DNA of 64,000 bases, taken from the NCBI RefSeq assembly GCF_001653515.1, contig NZ_LYOY01000029.1, forward strand, positions 124,001 through 188,000. Direction: 5' to 3'. Shown here in pieces: positions 16,482 through 25,874 of the stretch. Numbering within the stretch: the first letter of the stretch is position 1; each line of letters begins with the position of its first letter. Origin of the DNA: Streptomyces sp. ERV7. Its GTDB lineage: Bacteria > Actinomycetota > Actinomycetes > Streptomycetales > Streptomycetaceae. Made by a program: the position numbers and the translations under genes. The notes under the pieces are model-generated. The model ran no database searches, was not told the DNA's origin, and saw nothing but the letters and a program-made list of their open reading frames with translations.

Positions 16482-18877
16482 TCGGCACCCCGAACCCCGA
16501 GCCCGGTGGCACCTCGACCCCCGCCGCGGACGGCGTTCCCGCCTGGCGGGACACCGCGCTCAGCCCGCGGGCCCGCGCCGACGCGCTGATCGCGGCGATG
16601 ACCCTGCGGGAGAAGACGGCCCAGTTGTTCGGCGTCTGGGTGGGCGCCAGCGACGAGGGCGGCGACATCGCGCCGCACCAGCACGAGATGGAGGATCCGC
16701 CCGACCTCGACACCCTGCTGCCGTACGGGCTCGGCCAGCTGACCCGTCCGTTCGGGACGGCGCCGGTCGACCCGGCACTGGGCGCCCTCTCCCTGCTGCG
16801 TTCCCAGCGCCGGATCGCCGCTGCCAACCGCTTCGGCATTCCCGCCCTCGCCCACGAGGAGTGCCTGGCGGGCTTCGCCGCCTGGGGCGCCACGGCCTAT
16901 CCCGTACCGCTTTCCTGGGGCGCCGCCTTCAACCCGGCGCTGGTGCGCCGGATGGCTGCCGCGATCGGCCGCGACATGCGGGCCGTCGGCGTGCACCAGG
17001 GCCTCGCGCCGGTCCTCGACGTGGTGCGCGACGCCCGCTGGGGGCGGGTGGAGGAGACCATCGGCGAGGACCCGTACCTGGTCGGCACCATCGCCACGGC
17101 CTATGTGCAGGGCCTTCAGTCGGCCGGAATCGTCGCCACCCTCAAGCACTTCGCCGGATACTCCGCCTCCCGCGCCGGACGCAATCTCGCCCCCGTCGGC
17201 ATGGGCCCGCGCGAGCGCGCCGACGTCATCCTGCCGCCGTTCGAGATGGCTGTGCGCGAAGGGCGCCCCGGCTCGGTCATGCACGCCTACACCGACACCG
17301 ACGGTATCCCCAGCGCCGCCGACGAGACGCTGCTCACCGGTCTGCTCCGGGACACCTGGGGCTTCGACGGCACGGTCGTCGCCGACTACTTCGGCATCGC
17401 CTTCCTCAAGGCCCTGCACGGCGTCGCCGAGGACTGGTCGCAGGCCGCCGCCCTGGCTCTCACCAGCGGCGTCGACGTCGAACTGCCGACCGTGAAGACC
17501 TTCGGACAGCCCCTGCTCGACGCCGTCGCCACCGGGCTCGTACCGGAGCGGCTGATCGACCGGGCGCTGCGCCGGGTGCTGGTCCAGAAGGCCCGGCTCG
17601 GGCTGCTGGACCCGGACTGGAACCCCGTGCCCGACGCCCTCGCCGGCACCGATCTGAGCGCAGTCGGGGGACTGCGCGGCCTCGTCGACCTCGACCGGCC
17701 CGCCAACCGGGCACTCGCCGCCGAACTCGCCGAACAGGCCGTGGTGCTGCTGCGCAACGACGGCCTGCTGCCGCTGAGCCGCCCCACCCGGATCGCGGTG
17801 ATCGGCCCCAACGCCGACGAGCCCACCGCCGTACTCGGCTGCTACGCCTTTCCGGTGCACGTGGGAAGCCAGCACCCGAAGGTGCCGCTCGGCATCGAAC
17901 TCCCCACGCTGTACGAGGCGTTGCAGGCGGAGTTCCCCGACGGTGAACTGTGGACCGTGCGCGGCGTCGGCATCGACGGTGAGGACGCGAGCGGCATCGA
18001 GGAAGCCGTCCGGGCCGCCCACCGGGCCGACGTGGTGGTGCTGGCCCTCGGCGACCGGGCCGGGCTGTTCGGCCGCGGCACCAGCGGCGAGGGCTGCGAC
18101 GCCGCGACACTCGAACTACCCGGACGCCAGAACGAGTTGCTCGACGCCATGCTGGACTGCGGCACCCCGATCGTGGTCACCCTGCTGGCGGGTCGGCCGT
18201 ACGTACTGGGGCGAGCGGTGAGCGAGGCGGCAGCGATCGTGCAGTGCTTCTTCCCGGGCGAGGCGGGTACGCAGGCCGTGGCGGGCGTGCTCAGCGGGAG
18301 GGTCAACCCGTCCGGAAGGCTGCCGGTCAGTATCCCCACGCACACCGGCGTCCAGCCCTCCACCTACCTCGCCGCGCGGCTCGCCCAGGCGAGCGAGGTC
18401 TCCAGCACCGACCCGACACCCGCCTACGCTTTCGGACACGGACTCGGCTACAGCGAATTCACTTGGTCGGGGCTGGCGGTCGAGAGGGCGGAAACCGGCA
18501 CTGACGGTGAGTTCCGGCTCGCCTTCGACCTGCGCAACACGGGGGACCGGGCGGGCAGCGAGGTCGTCCAGCTCTACCTGCACGATCCGGTGGCCAGTGT
18601 GGTGCAGCCGGTGCAGCGGCTGGTCGGCTACCGGCGCATCGCGCTGGCCGCGGGGGCGGCGTGCCGTGTGGAGCTGGTGCTCCCCGCCGACCTGGCCTCT
18701 TTCACCGGTCGAGAGCGCCACCGGATCGTGGAGCCCGGCGCGCTGGAGCTGCGGATCGCCGCCTCCAGCACTGATGCCCGTCTCTGCGTACCGCTGCGCC
18801 TCACCGGTCCGGTGCGCCCGCTCGACCACACCCGCCGCCTGCACCCGACTGTGACCGTTCGGGCTTCTCATCCGTGA
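16478..18877 (+). CDS. bxlA: GH3 beta-xylosidase/beta-glucosidase
   Basis: 799 residues with no signal peptide, so an intracellular enzyme that removes xylose from imported oligosaccharides. Domains in order: GH3 N-terminal barrel (about 30-350) with LKHFAGYSASRAGRN and the catalytic nucleophile Asp303 in GTVVADYFG; alpha/beta sandwich (about 400-640) with AVIGPNADEPTAVLGCY; and a C-terminal fibronectin III-like domain (about 690-770) with AGSEVVQLYLHD. GGAGGAAA precedes the ATG at 16478. Position after an importer and a LacI repressor favours beta-xylosidase over beta-glucosidase; the sequence alone does not decide this. Confidence 0.88.
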   Translation: MIGTPNPEPGGTSTPAADGVPAWRDTALSPRARADALIAAMTLREKTAQLFGVWVGASDEGGDIAPHQHEMEDPPDLDTLLPYGLGQLTRPFGTAPVDPALGALSLLRSQRRIAAANRFGIPALAHEECLAGFAAWGATAYPVPLSWGAAFNPALVRRMAAAIGRDMRAVGVHQGLAPVLDVVRDARWGRVEETIGEDPYLVGTIATAYVQGLQSAGIVATLKHFAGYSASRAGRNLAPVGMGPRERADVILPPFEMAVREGRPGSVMHAYTDTDGIPSAADETLLTGLLRDTWGFDGTVVADYFGIAFLKALHGVAEDWSQAAALALTSGVDVELPTVKTFGQPLLDAVATGLVPERLIDRALRRVLVQKARLGLLDPDWNPVPDALAGTDLSAVGGLRGLVDLDRPANRALAAELAEQAVVLLRNDGLLPLSRPTRIAVIGPNADEPTAVLGCYAFPVHVGSQHPKVPLGIELPTLYEALQAEFPDGELWTVRGVGIDGEDASGIEEAVRAAHRADVVVLALGDRAGLFGRGTSGEGCDAATLELPGRQNELLDAMLDCGTPIVVTLLAGRPYVLGRAVSEAAAIVQCFFPGEAGTQAVAGVLSGRVNPSGRLPVSIPTHTGVQPSTYLAARLAQASEVSSTDPTPAYAFGHGLGYSEFTWSGLAVERAETGTDGEFRLAFDLRNTGDRAGSEVVQLYLHDPVASVVQPVQRLVGYRRIALAAGAACRVELVLPADLASFTGRERHRIVEPGALELRIAASSTDARLCVPLRLTGPVRPLDHTRRLHPTVTVRASHP

Positions 18878-18889
18878 GTCCGTTGCCTG

Positions 18890-18930
18890 CCCGGTGCCTG
18901 CCGCCCACGCCATGGGCGGCAGGCACCGGG
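18890..18930. terminator. Strong bidirectional terminator between bxlA and the GH9 gene
   Basis: A perfect 18-bp stem (18890-18907 with 18913-18930) closes a 5-base loop. The left arm is CCCGGTGCCTGCCGCCCA. It lies 13 bases after the bxlA stop and just beyond the stop of the convergent GH9 gene, so it can end both transcripts. There is no T-run, as is usual in Streptomyces. Confidence 0.88.
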
Positions 18931-18942
18931 TGTGGTCGGTGC

Positions 18943-20913
18943 TCAGGAGCAGAGCACACCGTTCAGGGTGTATCGCGTCGGTACCGCGTTCGTACCCGAG
19001 TACGTCGCCTGGAACCCGAGGCTGGTGCTCGCACCGGGCGCCAGCGCGCTGTTCCATCCGGCGTCCCGGGCCGTGACCGCGGCGCCCGCCTGGCTCACCG
19101 TGGCGTTCCAGGCGCTGCTGATCCGCTGATCGCCCGCGAAGTTCCACCCCAGCGTCCAGCCCGAGATCGCCGCCGCCCCGGTGTTCTTCACCGTCACCGT
19201 CGCCGTGAACCCGTTGCCCCAGGCGTTGTCGACCCGGTACGCCACCGCGCACGACACCGCTGACGGCGCGTCGTCGTCCACCTCCGTCGCCGTGAACGTC
19301 GCCGCCCTCACCCCCGGCCCGCCGGCTGTGAACGTCGCGCTGCCCGGCACCGCGTCGTCATCCTGCGCGGCGGACACCGAAACCTGCTGCGACGTCGACC
19401 AGTTGGCCGGTGTGAACACCAGCGTCCTTCCCGCTGTCGCGGCCAGATCCTCGTCACCGGAGCTCCGGGTCACGGTCACGGTGACGTTCTGCGTCGGGGC
19501 GGCCGTAAGCCGTACCCCCACCGCCGCCGAGCCGCCCTCCGCGACCGTCACCGCCGCCGGTGCCACCTGCACGGCGGGAAGCGCCGGGGCGCCGCTTCGC
19601 TCCGCCGCGAAGGCCGCCAGCCACGCCAGCGAGGCGTTCCAGTTGATCGCCACCTCGTTGGTGGAGTACGAGCCGATGTCGTCCACGTAGCAGGCCGCCG
19701 GTGCGCAGCCCGGAAGCTGGGCCTTGGCCACCGGGTCCTCAAGGCCCGAGTTCGGCCCGCCGGCGAAGGAACCGGCCGGGGGGTGCGGCAGCGAGGCGTC
19801 GTTCTGGTGCGCCCAGAAGCGGTGGTGCTGGTTCTGCGAGAAACGCTCGCCGTAGCCGGTGACGTAGGAGAGGTCGAGCGCATTGCGGCCGAGCAGATAG
19901 TCCAGCGATTCCAGCGCTCCCGCGCGGTACCGCTGTGCGCCGGTCAGCTCGTAGGCGACGGCGAGCACCATCGCGTTGTTGGCGACGGAGCTGTTGGAGC
20001 CCCATACGTAGCCGTCGGCCGGGATGGGCACCGCGTAGCCCTGGCGGGCCATGGTGGACAGGTGGCTGTCGGCTGCCGTGGTGAGCAGGCCGCGCACCCG
20101 GGCCAGATCATCGGCGGGCAGAGCCACGCCGGGGACCGTGGCGAGGGTGATCCGGCCCAGTGTCGCGGTGCCGCCCCACCAGAACCCGTCGACCGGTTTG
20201 GCGTGATGGGGCGAGGAGACGACAGCGTCCCGGTACGCCGATTCTCCGGTGGTGGCGAGGAGTTCGGCCGCCGCCCAGTAGAACTCGTCGGAGACGTCGG
20301 CGTCCTCGTACGCACCGCCGCCAGTGTTGTCGGTCGCCGGGGCGAGCACATCGGGGTTGGCCTTGGCGGCCGTCCAGGCACGGCGGGCCGCGTCCAGGCA
20401 GCGGGCGGCGAACGCGGCGTCGTAGGGCGCGTACGCCCTGGCACACTGTGCGGCCGTGGCCGCCAGGTTCAGCGTGGCCGCGGTGGAGGGGCGGTGCACC
20501 TCACGCTGCGCGTCGTCGAGTTCGGGCCGAGTCGGCAGTGCGGTCCACTGGGCGTCGTGCATCTTGTGGAACGCCATCCCGGCCATCGGCCTGCCCACCG
20601 GAACCTGCATACGCAGCAGGAAATCCAGCTCCCAGCGGGCCTCGTCCAGCACGTCCGGTACCCCGTTGCCGCGCTCCGGCACCCGCAGTGTCCCGTCGCC
20701 GAGCGCCGCCTCGCTCCCCGAACGGCGGGCCCGCTCGAAGGAGTTGACGATCTCCCAGACGGATATACCGCCGTTGACCACGTACTTGCCCTGGTCGCCC
20801 GCGTCGTACCAGCCGCCGCGCACGTCCAGACGGTAGTCGCACACCCCCGCCTGGCAGGGGACGCTGGTGTCCCCCTTGTTCGGGGCGACACCCAGGTGCC
20901 CGGCGGGGCGGGC
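18943..20913 (-). pseudogene. GH9 cellulase with CBM2, 5' end missing
   Basis: The first usable start in this frame is GTG 20844, already inside the GH9 domain ([20 protein letters not shown]). Homology continues upstream to about 20913 ([15 protein letters not shown]) with no start codon, and the frame then meets the stop of the VOC gene at 21013. The signal peptide, any N-terminal CBM and the Ig-like domain are therefore absent. The remainder is well kept: catalytic segments YVTGYGERF and [16 protein letters not shown], a Calx-beta-like module (about 410-520), and a C-terminal CBM2 ending in NGVLCS. It probably cannot be secreted and looks like a truncated gene. Confidence 0.75.
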
Positions 20914-21012
20914 GGTAGGCGCCCCTCCCGCGTCGACCGCCCCTGACCCGACCCCTCCGAAGGCAACCTCCGGTACGTGCGGACAGTCCGTCCGCCCTAT
21001 CCGTATCAGGGT

Positions 21013-21390
21013 CTACGTGCGGATGAGCCTGCCGACCAACTCCGCGTTCCACTCGACATACTCCACGCCCGCTCCGTCCGCGTGGCGGGCGTAGAGAAAC
21101 CGCCCCGTCGGGCCATCGGCTACGGGGGTCGTGATGATCGCCTTCGCCGATACCAGCGTCCCCTGAAGGGCATCGAGGTCGTCGACGACGACGGTGGCGG
21201 AGGCGTGCTCGTACTTCGCGCGTTCCTCGGCCGGGCCCGCGATCACCAGGAAGCCGCCGACAGCGGCGAGGCCCACCGCGTGGAAATCCAGACGCAAGTG
21301 GGGCTGCTCGCCGGTGAGTTGCTCCAGGAGAGGCAGTGCGCGGTCGAGGTCGTCGGTCCACAGGCGTGCATAGGTCTTCAGGATGGTCAT
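21013..21390 (-). CDS. VOC-family protein
   Basis: 125 residues, a single glyoxalase-like module pair: LKTYARLWTDDLDRALPLLEQL at the N-terminus, FHAVGLAAVGGFLVIAG, ASATVVVDDLDALQ, and a C-terminal FLYARHADGAGVEYVEWN. GAGAGGG lies upstream of the ATG at 21390. It is divergent from an HxlR regulator with about 95 bases between the starts, so expression is probably switched by that regulator in response to a toxic aldehyde or similar compound. The truncated GH9 gene begins directly after its stop. Confidence 0.78.
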   Translation of the reverse strand: MTILKTYARLWTDDLDRALPLLEQLTGEQPHLRLDFHAVGLAAVGGFLVIAGPAEERAKYEHASATVVVDDLDALQGTLVSAKAIITTPVADGPTGRFLYARHADGAGVEYVEWNAELVGRLIRT

Positions 21391-21434
21391 GGCCGTGCCC
21401 TCTCAAGTCTCTTCCGGGTTCTCTGGAACCGTAG

Positions 21435-21464
21435 GTGCGTAGCCTCGGGCGTGGAAGAACGCAC
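21435..21464. promoter_or_regulatory. Inverted repeat in the VOC/HxlR divergent region
   Basis: GTGCGT (21435-21440) and ACGCAC (21459-21464) form an inverted repeat with an 18-base spacer, centrally placed between the two divergent starts. It is a plausible HxlR operator. AGAGAGGA just downstream is the ribosome-binding site for the ATG at 21487. Confidence 0.4.
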
Positions 21465-21486
21465 TTTCCGGTGAGAGAGGAACCTC

Positions 21487-21888
21487 ATGGAAACCGAGCA
21501 GCCCCAGCCCGTGCCCGACGAAGCGGACCTGACGCGCGCCGAATCCCTCGCCCGCGAGATCTTCTCGGGGGTGGCCAACAAGTGGGCACTGCTCGTCATC
21601 AACGCCCTGGGGACGCGCACGCTGCGGTTCACCGAGCTCAGAGGCGAGGTCGAGGGCATCAGCCACAAAATGCTCACTCAGACCCTGCGCGGGCTGGAAC
21701 GAGACGGGGTCGTGCACAGGACCGTGTACGCGACAGTGCCGCCCCGCGTCGACTACCACCTCACCGAGGCAGGCGCGGCGCTGCGCGACACGGTCAACGG
21801 CATGTGCGCCTGGACCCGCCGCTACCTCGACGAAATCGACACCGCACGACGCCGCTTCGACGCGGATGACCGTGGCACCGTGCGTTGA
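21487..21888 (+). CDS. HxlR-family transcriptional regulator
   Basis: 133 residues with the HxlR winged helix: FSGVANKWALLVINALGTRTLRFTELRGEVEGISHKMLTQTLRGLERDGVV is read across residues 20-72, and the wing is VPPRVDYHLTEAG. No Cys corresponding to the formaldehyde-responsive HxlR position is seen near the N-terminus, so it may sense another compound. It is divergent from the VOC gene, its likely target. Confidence 0.87.
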   Translation: METEQPQPVPDEADLTRAESLAREIFSGVANKWALLVINALGTRTLRFTELRGEVEGISHKMLTQTLRGLERDGVVHRTVYATVPPRVDYHLTEAGAALRDTVNGMCAWTRRYLDEIDTARRRFDADDRGTVR

Positions 21889-22007
21889 TTACCAGTCCCG
21901 CACCGGACCTCCGCCCCCCAGGCCAACAGGTCCTGGCGACACCAACACCCTCGTCGTCAGCGGCCCACTGGCATGACGGTCCCCGCGCACGCGAGGCCCC
22001 ACAGTCC

Positions 22008-23177
22008 CTAGTTCACGCCCGCGCTGAACTCGTCGAACAGGCGCTTCGCCGTCGGCGACGTGAACATGCGCTCCAGCTCCGCTCGGGCGATCCGGCGGCG
22101 GAACTCCCCCTCGTAAGAGGCGTCTCCGGCATTGTGCATCAGCTCGGTGATCCAGACCGCGAACGCCTGGTAGTTCCAGATGTGGCGCAGGCAGGTCTCC
22201 GAGTAGGCATCGAGGAGGGTCGAATCGCTCTCCTTCATCCGGCGGATCACGGCGCGGGCGAACACCTCGGTGTCGTGCAGAGCGAGGTTGATCCCCTTCG
22301 CGCTCATCGGCGGGACGAGGTGCGCCGCGTCTCCGAGCAGGTACAACCTGCCGTAACTCATGGGGCTGTACACCACGCTACGAAGCGGCACGAGGCGCTT
22401 GTCGAGGATCGGGCCGGTCGAGACGGGAGTGCCGAAGCGGGCTTCCAGCTCGCTCCAGATGCGTTCGTCCGGCCACTGCGCGAGAGCGTCTTCGGCCGGG
22501 CACTGGAGGTAGAGCCGACTGGCGTTCGTGCCACGGGGGATCAGCCCGGCCAGGCCGCGGGAGTGTATCGCCATGGCTGCGGGATCGGCCGGCACATCGG
22601 CCAGGACGCTCAGCCAGGCGTACGCGTACTCATGAGCGTGGCGTGTGAGTACGCCTGCGGGGATGGAGGCCCTGCTGACGCCGTGGTGGCCGTCGCAGCC
22701 GGCGACGTAGTCGCAGTCGACGGTCTTCGTCGAACCGGCGGCGTCCCGGTAACGGACGCGGGGGCGCTTGCCGTCGATGCCTTCGAGTAAGACGTCGGCG
22801 GCCTCGAACCGGAGGTCGCCGCCGTCGCGCAGGAAGACGTCCGTGAGGTTGCGTACGAGGACCTGCTGCGGGCAGAAGGCGATGTCGTCGACCTCATCCC
22901 CGCCGAAGACGAGCGGCAACTCCTCGCCGTCGAGCCGGAAACCCATCATCTTCGGAGAGAAGAAGCTCTCCACCACCTCTTCGAGGCCCCACTCCCGGTA
23001 CATACGCACCCCTCGGGCGTCGACGGTTCCGGCCCGTTGCCTCTGCTCGACGTATGCCCGGCTGTGTTTCTCCACAACGGTGCAGTCGATGCCGCTGCGC
23101 AGCAGGAAATTGCCGAGCGTGAGTCCGGCGACCCCGGCTCCCACGATGACGACCGCGGTGCTTTCACCTGTATCCAT
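22008..23177 (-). CDS. pobA: 4-hydroxybenzoate 3-monooxygenase
   Basis: 389 residues, a class A flavoprotein hydroxylase that converts 4-hydroxybenzoate and NADPH to protocatechuate. The FAD-binding Rossmann motif is VVIVGAGVAGLTLGNFLL near the start, followed by the family-typical RAYVEQRQRAGTVDARGV. A second FAD motif is LYLLGDAAHLVPPMSAKGIN. CDYVAGCDGHHGVSR is the conserved DG motif contacting FAD and NADPH. GTG 23180 and ATG 23177 are both possible starts. Further ring-cleavage genes are not in the window; the AraC gene upstream on the same strand may be its regulator. Confidence 0.85.
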   Translation of the reverse strand: MDTGESTAVVIVGAGVAGLTLGNFLLRSGIDCTVVEKHSRAYVEQRQRAGTVDARGVRMYREWGLEEVVESFFSPKMMGFRLDGEELPLVFGGDEVDDIAFCPQQVLVRNLTDVFLRDGGDLRFEAADVLLEGIDGKRPRVRYRDAAGSTKTVDCDYVAGCDGHHGVSRASIPAGVLTRHAHEYAYAWLSVLADVPADPAAMAIHSRGLAGLIPRGTNASRLYLQCPAEDALAQWPDERIWSELEARFGTPVSTGPILDKRLVPLRSVVYSPMSYGRLYLLGDAAHLVPPMSAKGINLALHDTEVFARAVIRRMKESDSTLLDAYSETCLRHIWNYQAFAVWITELMHNAGDASYEGEFRRRIARAELERMFTSPTAKRLFDEFSAGVN

Positions 23178-23216
23178 CACTTGTCCGTCTCCCTCTCGCT
23201 ACGCCTGTCGCCCGGT

Positions 23217-23255
23217 GCGGCGCGGCGTGCCCACCCCCACTGTGAGCCGCGCCGC
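23217..23255. terminator. Hairpin between the AraC gene and pobA
   Basis: GCGGCGCGGC (23217-23226) pairs perfectly with GCCGCGCCGC (23246-23255) across a 19-base loop. It follows the AraC stop on the minus strand and could end that transcript or attenuate reading into pobA. Confidence 0.5.
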
Positions 23256-23321
23256 GATTTCCCCCAACCGGGAAACAGTCAGCGAATACGGGAAAGCCGC
23301 CAAGGTGGGAACGGCGTACGG

Positions 23322-24116
23322 CTACGTCACCTCGCCGCGCAGACCGGCCTGGTACCGACCCGGAGTCTGACCCACGATGGTGGTGAACGCCTCTATGAAG
23401 CTGGAGGGGTTGGACCACCCGCACTCCATCGCGGTGTCGGTGACCGACCGGCCGTTGGTGAGGTGCACCAGGGCGTGATGGATGCGCAGGACGGTGCGCC
23501 AACGGTGGAAGCTCATACCGAGGTCGGTGTGGAACAGACGGCTCAAGGTCCGCTCGCTCGCCCCCACCGTCCGCCCCAACACCGCCAGGGTCGCGGTCCG
23601 GCCGGGATCGGCGTGCAGAAGGGCGGTCACGGCCCGCAGCCTGTCGTCGCGCGGTTCGGGCAGGTGAAGGGACGGCTCGGGGGCCGCGGCGAGCTCGTCG
23701 ACCACCACCGTGAGCAGCCGCCGGTCGGCCCCGGGGCGGAACTCCGGCCGGTCGGTCAACGCCAGGAGCACCTCCCGCAGCAGCGGGCTCACCTCGAACA
23801 CACCGGGGTACGAGGTGAGTTCGCCGCACAGGTCGACGGGGAGGTCGAGCAGACGGACGTCGGTTCGGCCGTAGAAGCGATGGGAGTGGTCGAACCCGGG
23901 CGGCGTCCACGTCACCCGGTTCGCCGGGGCGATCCAGGTCCCGCGTTCCGTCGTGGTGGCGAACGCTCCGGCAGCGGCGTACACCAACTGGCCGTGAGTG
24001 TGGGAGTGGGCGTCTAGGTGGTAGCCGTGCGGGATCCAGGCCGCACCACGAGGCATCTCCGCCGGTGGTGTCGTGGGCGTTGGTAGGCGCGGTGAGGGTT
24101 GGCGGGGCTCCGGCAT
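23322..24116 (-). CDS. AraC-family transcriptional regulator with cupin domain
   Basis: 264 residues. An N-terminal cupin (WIPHGYHLDAHSHTHGQLVYAAAG, then VTWTPPGFDHSHRFYG) carries His residues typical of AraC sensor domains. The C-terminal 100 residues hold two helix-turn-helix motifs (LAVLGRTVGASERTLSRLFH and SVTDTAMECGWSNPSSFIEAF, then the GQTPGRYQ tail). ATG 24116 is chosen; ATG 24056 is possible, and the frame stays open much further only through shadow sequence. It is 144 bases upstream of pobA on the same strand, so it may activate pobA, but other targets are possible. Confidence 0.83.
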   Translation of the reverse strand: MPEPRQPSPRLPTPTTPPAEMPRGAAWIPHGYHLDAHSHTHGQLVYAAAGAFATTTERGTWIAPANRVTWTPPGFDHSHRFYGRTDVRLLDLPVDLCGELTSYPGVFEVSPLLREVLLALTDRPEFRPGADRRLLTVVVDELAAAPEPSLHLPEPRDDRLRAVTALLHADPGRTATLAVLGRTVGASERTLSRLFHTDLGMSFHRWRTVLRIHHALVHLTNGRSVTDTAMECGWSNPSSFIEAFTTIVGQTPGRYQAGLRGEVT

Positions 24117-24208
24117 CGGCCGCCAGCGTACCGGTGGCCCGGCGCCGGTTTTCCTGAAGCTGGTCGGCGGCCTTGGGGGGATGGGTCCCCGGGCCAGCCT
24201 TGGCCATT

Positions 24209-24296
24209 GATCAACCCAGTTGACCGTCCCACCGCGCAGAAACAATAGTTGCCCACTGAACGGAATTCTGACCGAACCGTTCGGGTGTTCACAGGG
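24209..24296 (+). repeat. 88-bp repeat, copy 1
   Basis: This 88-base sequence recurs in the same orientation at 27968-28055 with about 93 percent identity (a few substitutions and two one-base indels). It contains a promoter-like TTGACC, ATAGTT about 18 bases later, and an inverted repeat GAACGG/CCGTTC. In this copy the downstream DNA is the remnant of a penicillin-binding protein gene and then a 5'-truncated HEAT-repeat gene, so whatever it once drove has probably been lost. Confidence 0.85.
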
Positions 24297-24299
24297 AAG

Positions 24300-24630
24300 C
24301 CGCATCATGCTCTTGAGCTGCTGATGGGCCGACGTGGGCATGCTGCGCTGCGCGGTGGCCAGTTCACGGCCGTCTAGTCCCTTGGGCACGGTGATCGGCT
24401 GTCTGAAGGTTCCGGACTTCACGGTGGCGGCGATGGACGCCACGTTGAGGGGGCTCATCTGGATCTGGCCTTGACCGATGTATTCGGCCGCTGCCTCACC
24501 CTGCGTCACTGCGGGAACGCTGCCGTCGAAGGCTTGGACGCCACGTTCCAGTTGAGGCCGATCCCGAAAATCTCTTTGGCTTCGTCGGCCAGGGCCGCGT
24601 CGTCCTTGGTGTCGTCGATCAGCCGTCGCC
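24300..24630 (-). pseudogene. Remnant of a penicillin-binding protein transpeptidase gene
   Basis: About 110 codons of the C-terminal transpeptidase region. One frame gives LIDDTKDDAALADEAKEIFG and GLNWNV; after a one-base deletion near 24537-24540 the next frame gives VQAFDGSVPAVTQGEAAAEY, GQGQIQMSPLNVASIAATVK and TVPKGLDGRELATAQRS, which I recognise from class B penicillin-binding proteins of Streptomyces. The 5' two-thirds with the active-site SxxK are missing, and the 3' end stops at MMRL, where the 88-bp repeat begins. It is non-functional. Confidence 0.75.
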
Positions 24631-25659
24631 TGGTCCCGGAAGCCCGGTGACGCCGAACTCGCCCTCGCCCTCTGCCACCCCAACGGCCTGATCCGCGAGG
24701 CCGCGCTGAGCCACGCCGAGGAGCGGCCCGCACTGCACGCGCTGGTCATCATCCGCTGCGCGGACTGGGCAGGGCCGGTACGCGAACGGGCCCGCGCACT
24801 TCTGGCCGCGGCACCCCGGCACCGGCTGGCCGCGCACTCCGCGCTGATCCTGCGCCTCGGCCGCCGACCACGAGGAGCGTTCGCCCAGGAACTGCTGACC
24901 GGGGCGCTGAGTGCGGGTCCGGCCGCGCAAGCCGAGGCCCTGCTCGACAGCGCCGATCGGGCCACCGCCCGCCTCGCACACCGCGTCGCCATCGAGCGGC
25001 GGCTGCTCCCGGCGAAGCACCTGGCTCAGACCGCCGCTCGCCACCGCGACGTCGTGGTGCAGGACCTCTGCGCCGAAGCGGCCGTGGCCACCCTCGGCCA
25101 GGGCACCACCGACACGTTCACCCAGGTCGTGGTGCCACTGCTCGCCTCCCGGCAGCCCCGGGTCAGGTCGACGGGGGTGACCGCGTTGCGCCGGGCCGGA
25201 CGGCACGCCGACGCCGAGCCGTACCTCACCGACCCCTCCGCCCTGGTGCGGGCATGCGCCCGGTGGGTGCTGCGGGAGGGCGGCACGGACCCGGCGCCGC
25301 TGTACCGCGCGCTGTGCGCCGACCCGGCGGCCCGGCCCGCCGCCGCGGTGGGCCTCGGTGAGTGCGGGACGCACGAGGACGCGGACCTGGTCCGCGCGCT
25401 CCTCGCCCACCCGGTACCCGGCGTGCGCGCCTGCGCGGTGGCCGGGCTGCGGGCGCTGGACGCGGTACGCGTGGACGACGTACGCCCGCTCCTGGACGAT
25501 CCGTCGTCGGCAGTGGTCCGGCAGGCGACCGCAGCCCTGTTGCCGTGGGCCGACCGCCTACCGCACGACATGCTGCGCAGGCTCCTGGCCGAGGACCGTC
25601 CACGCCACCAGCGGGTCGCGGCGATCCGGCTCCTACGGGCCACCGGGGCAACGCCCTGA
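24622..25659 (+). pseudogene. HEAT-repeat protein, 5' end missing
   Basis: An open frame of 346 codons with strong helical-repeat character (AELALALCHPNGLIREAAL, PRVRSTGVTALRRAGRHADAE, PGVRACAVAGLRALDAVRVDD, SAVVRQATAALLPWADRLP). There is no ATG, GTG or TTG start in frame before 25051/25054, and the protein-like reading begins exactly where the penicillin-binding protein remnant on the other strand ends, so the N-terminus has been removed. HEAT repeats bind proteins or nucleic acid; no partner can be inferred. A shortened protein from 25054 (201 residues) could still be made. Confidence 0.65.
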
Positions 25660-25874
25660 GCCCCGTGCGGATCTGAACTGAACCGCCAACAGGCCCGGCC
25701 TCGGGGTGTTCGCGTTTCAGCGACAGCACGGGGGCAGCGGGATGCGATTCAGAATCACGGCGGACGACCAGACGACCCTGCCCGTCTGACCACGTACATC
25801 ATCCACCGCACGGGGGGCGAGTACGTGTCTGACCGCGTCGGCCCAGGCCAGCGTCTGCTTCTAGGATCTGTGGC

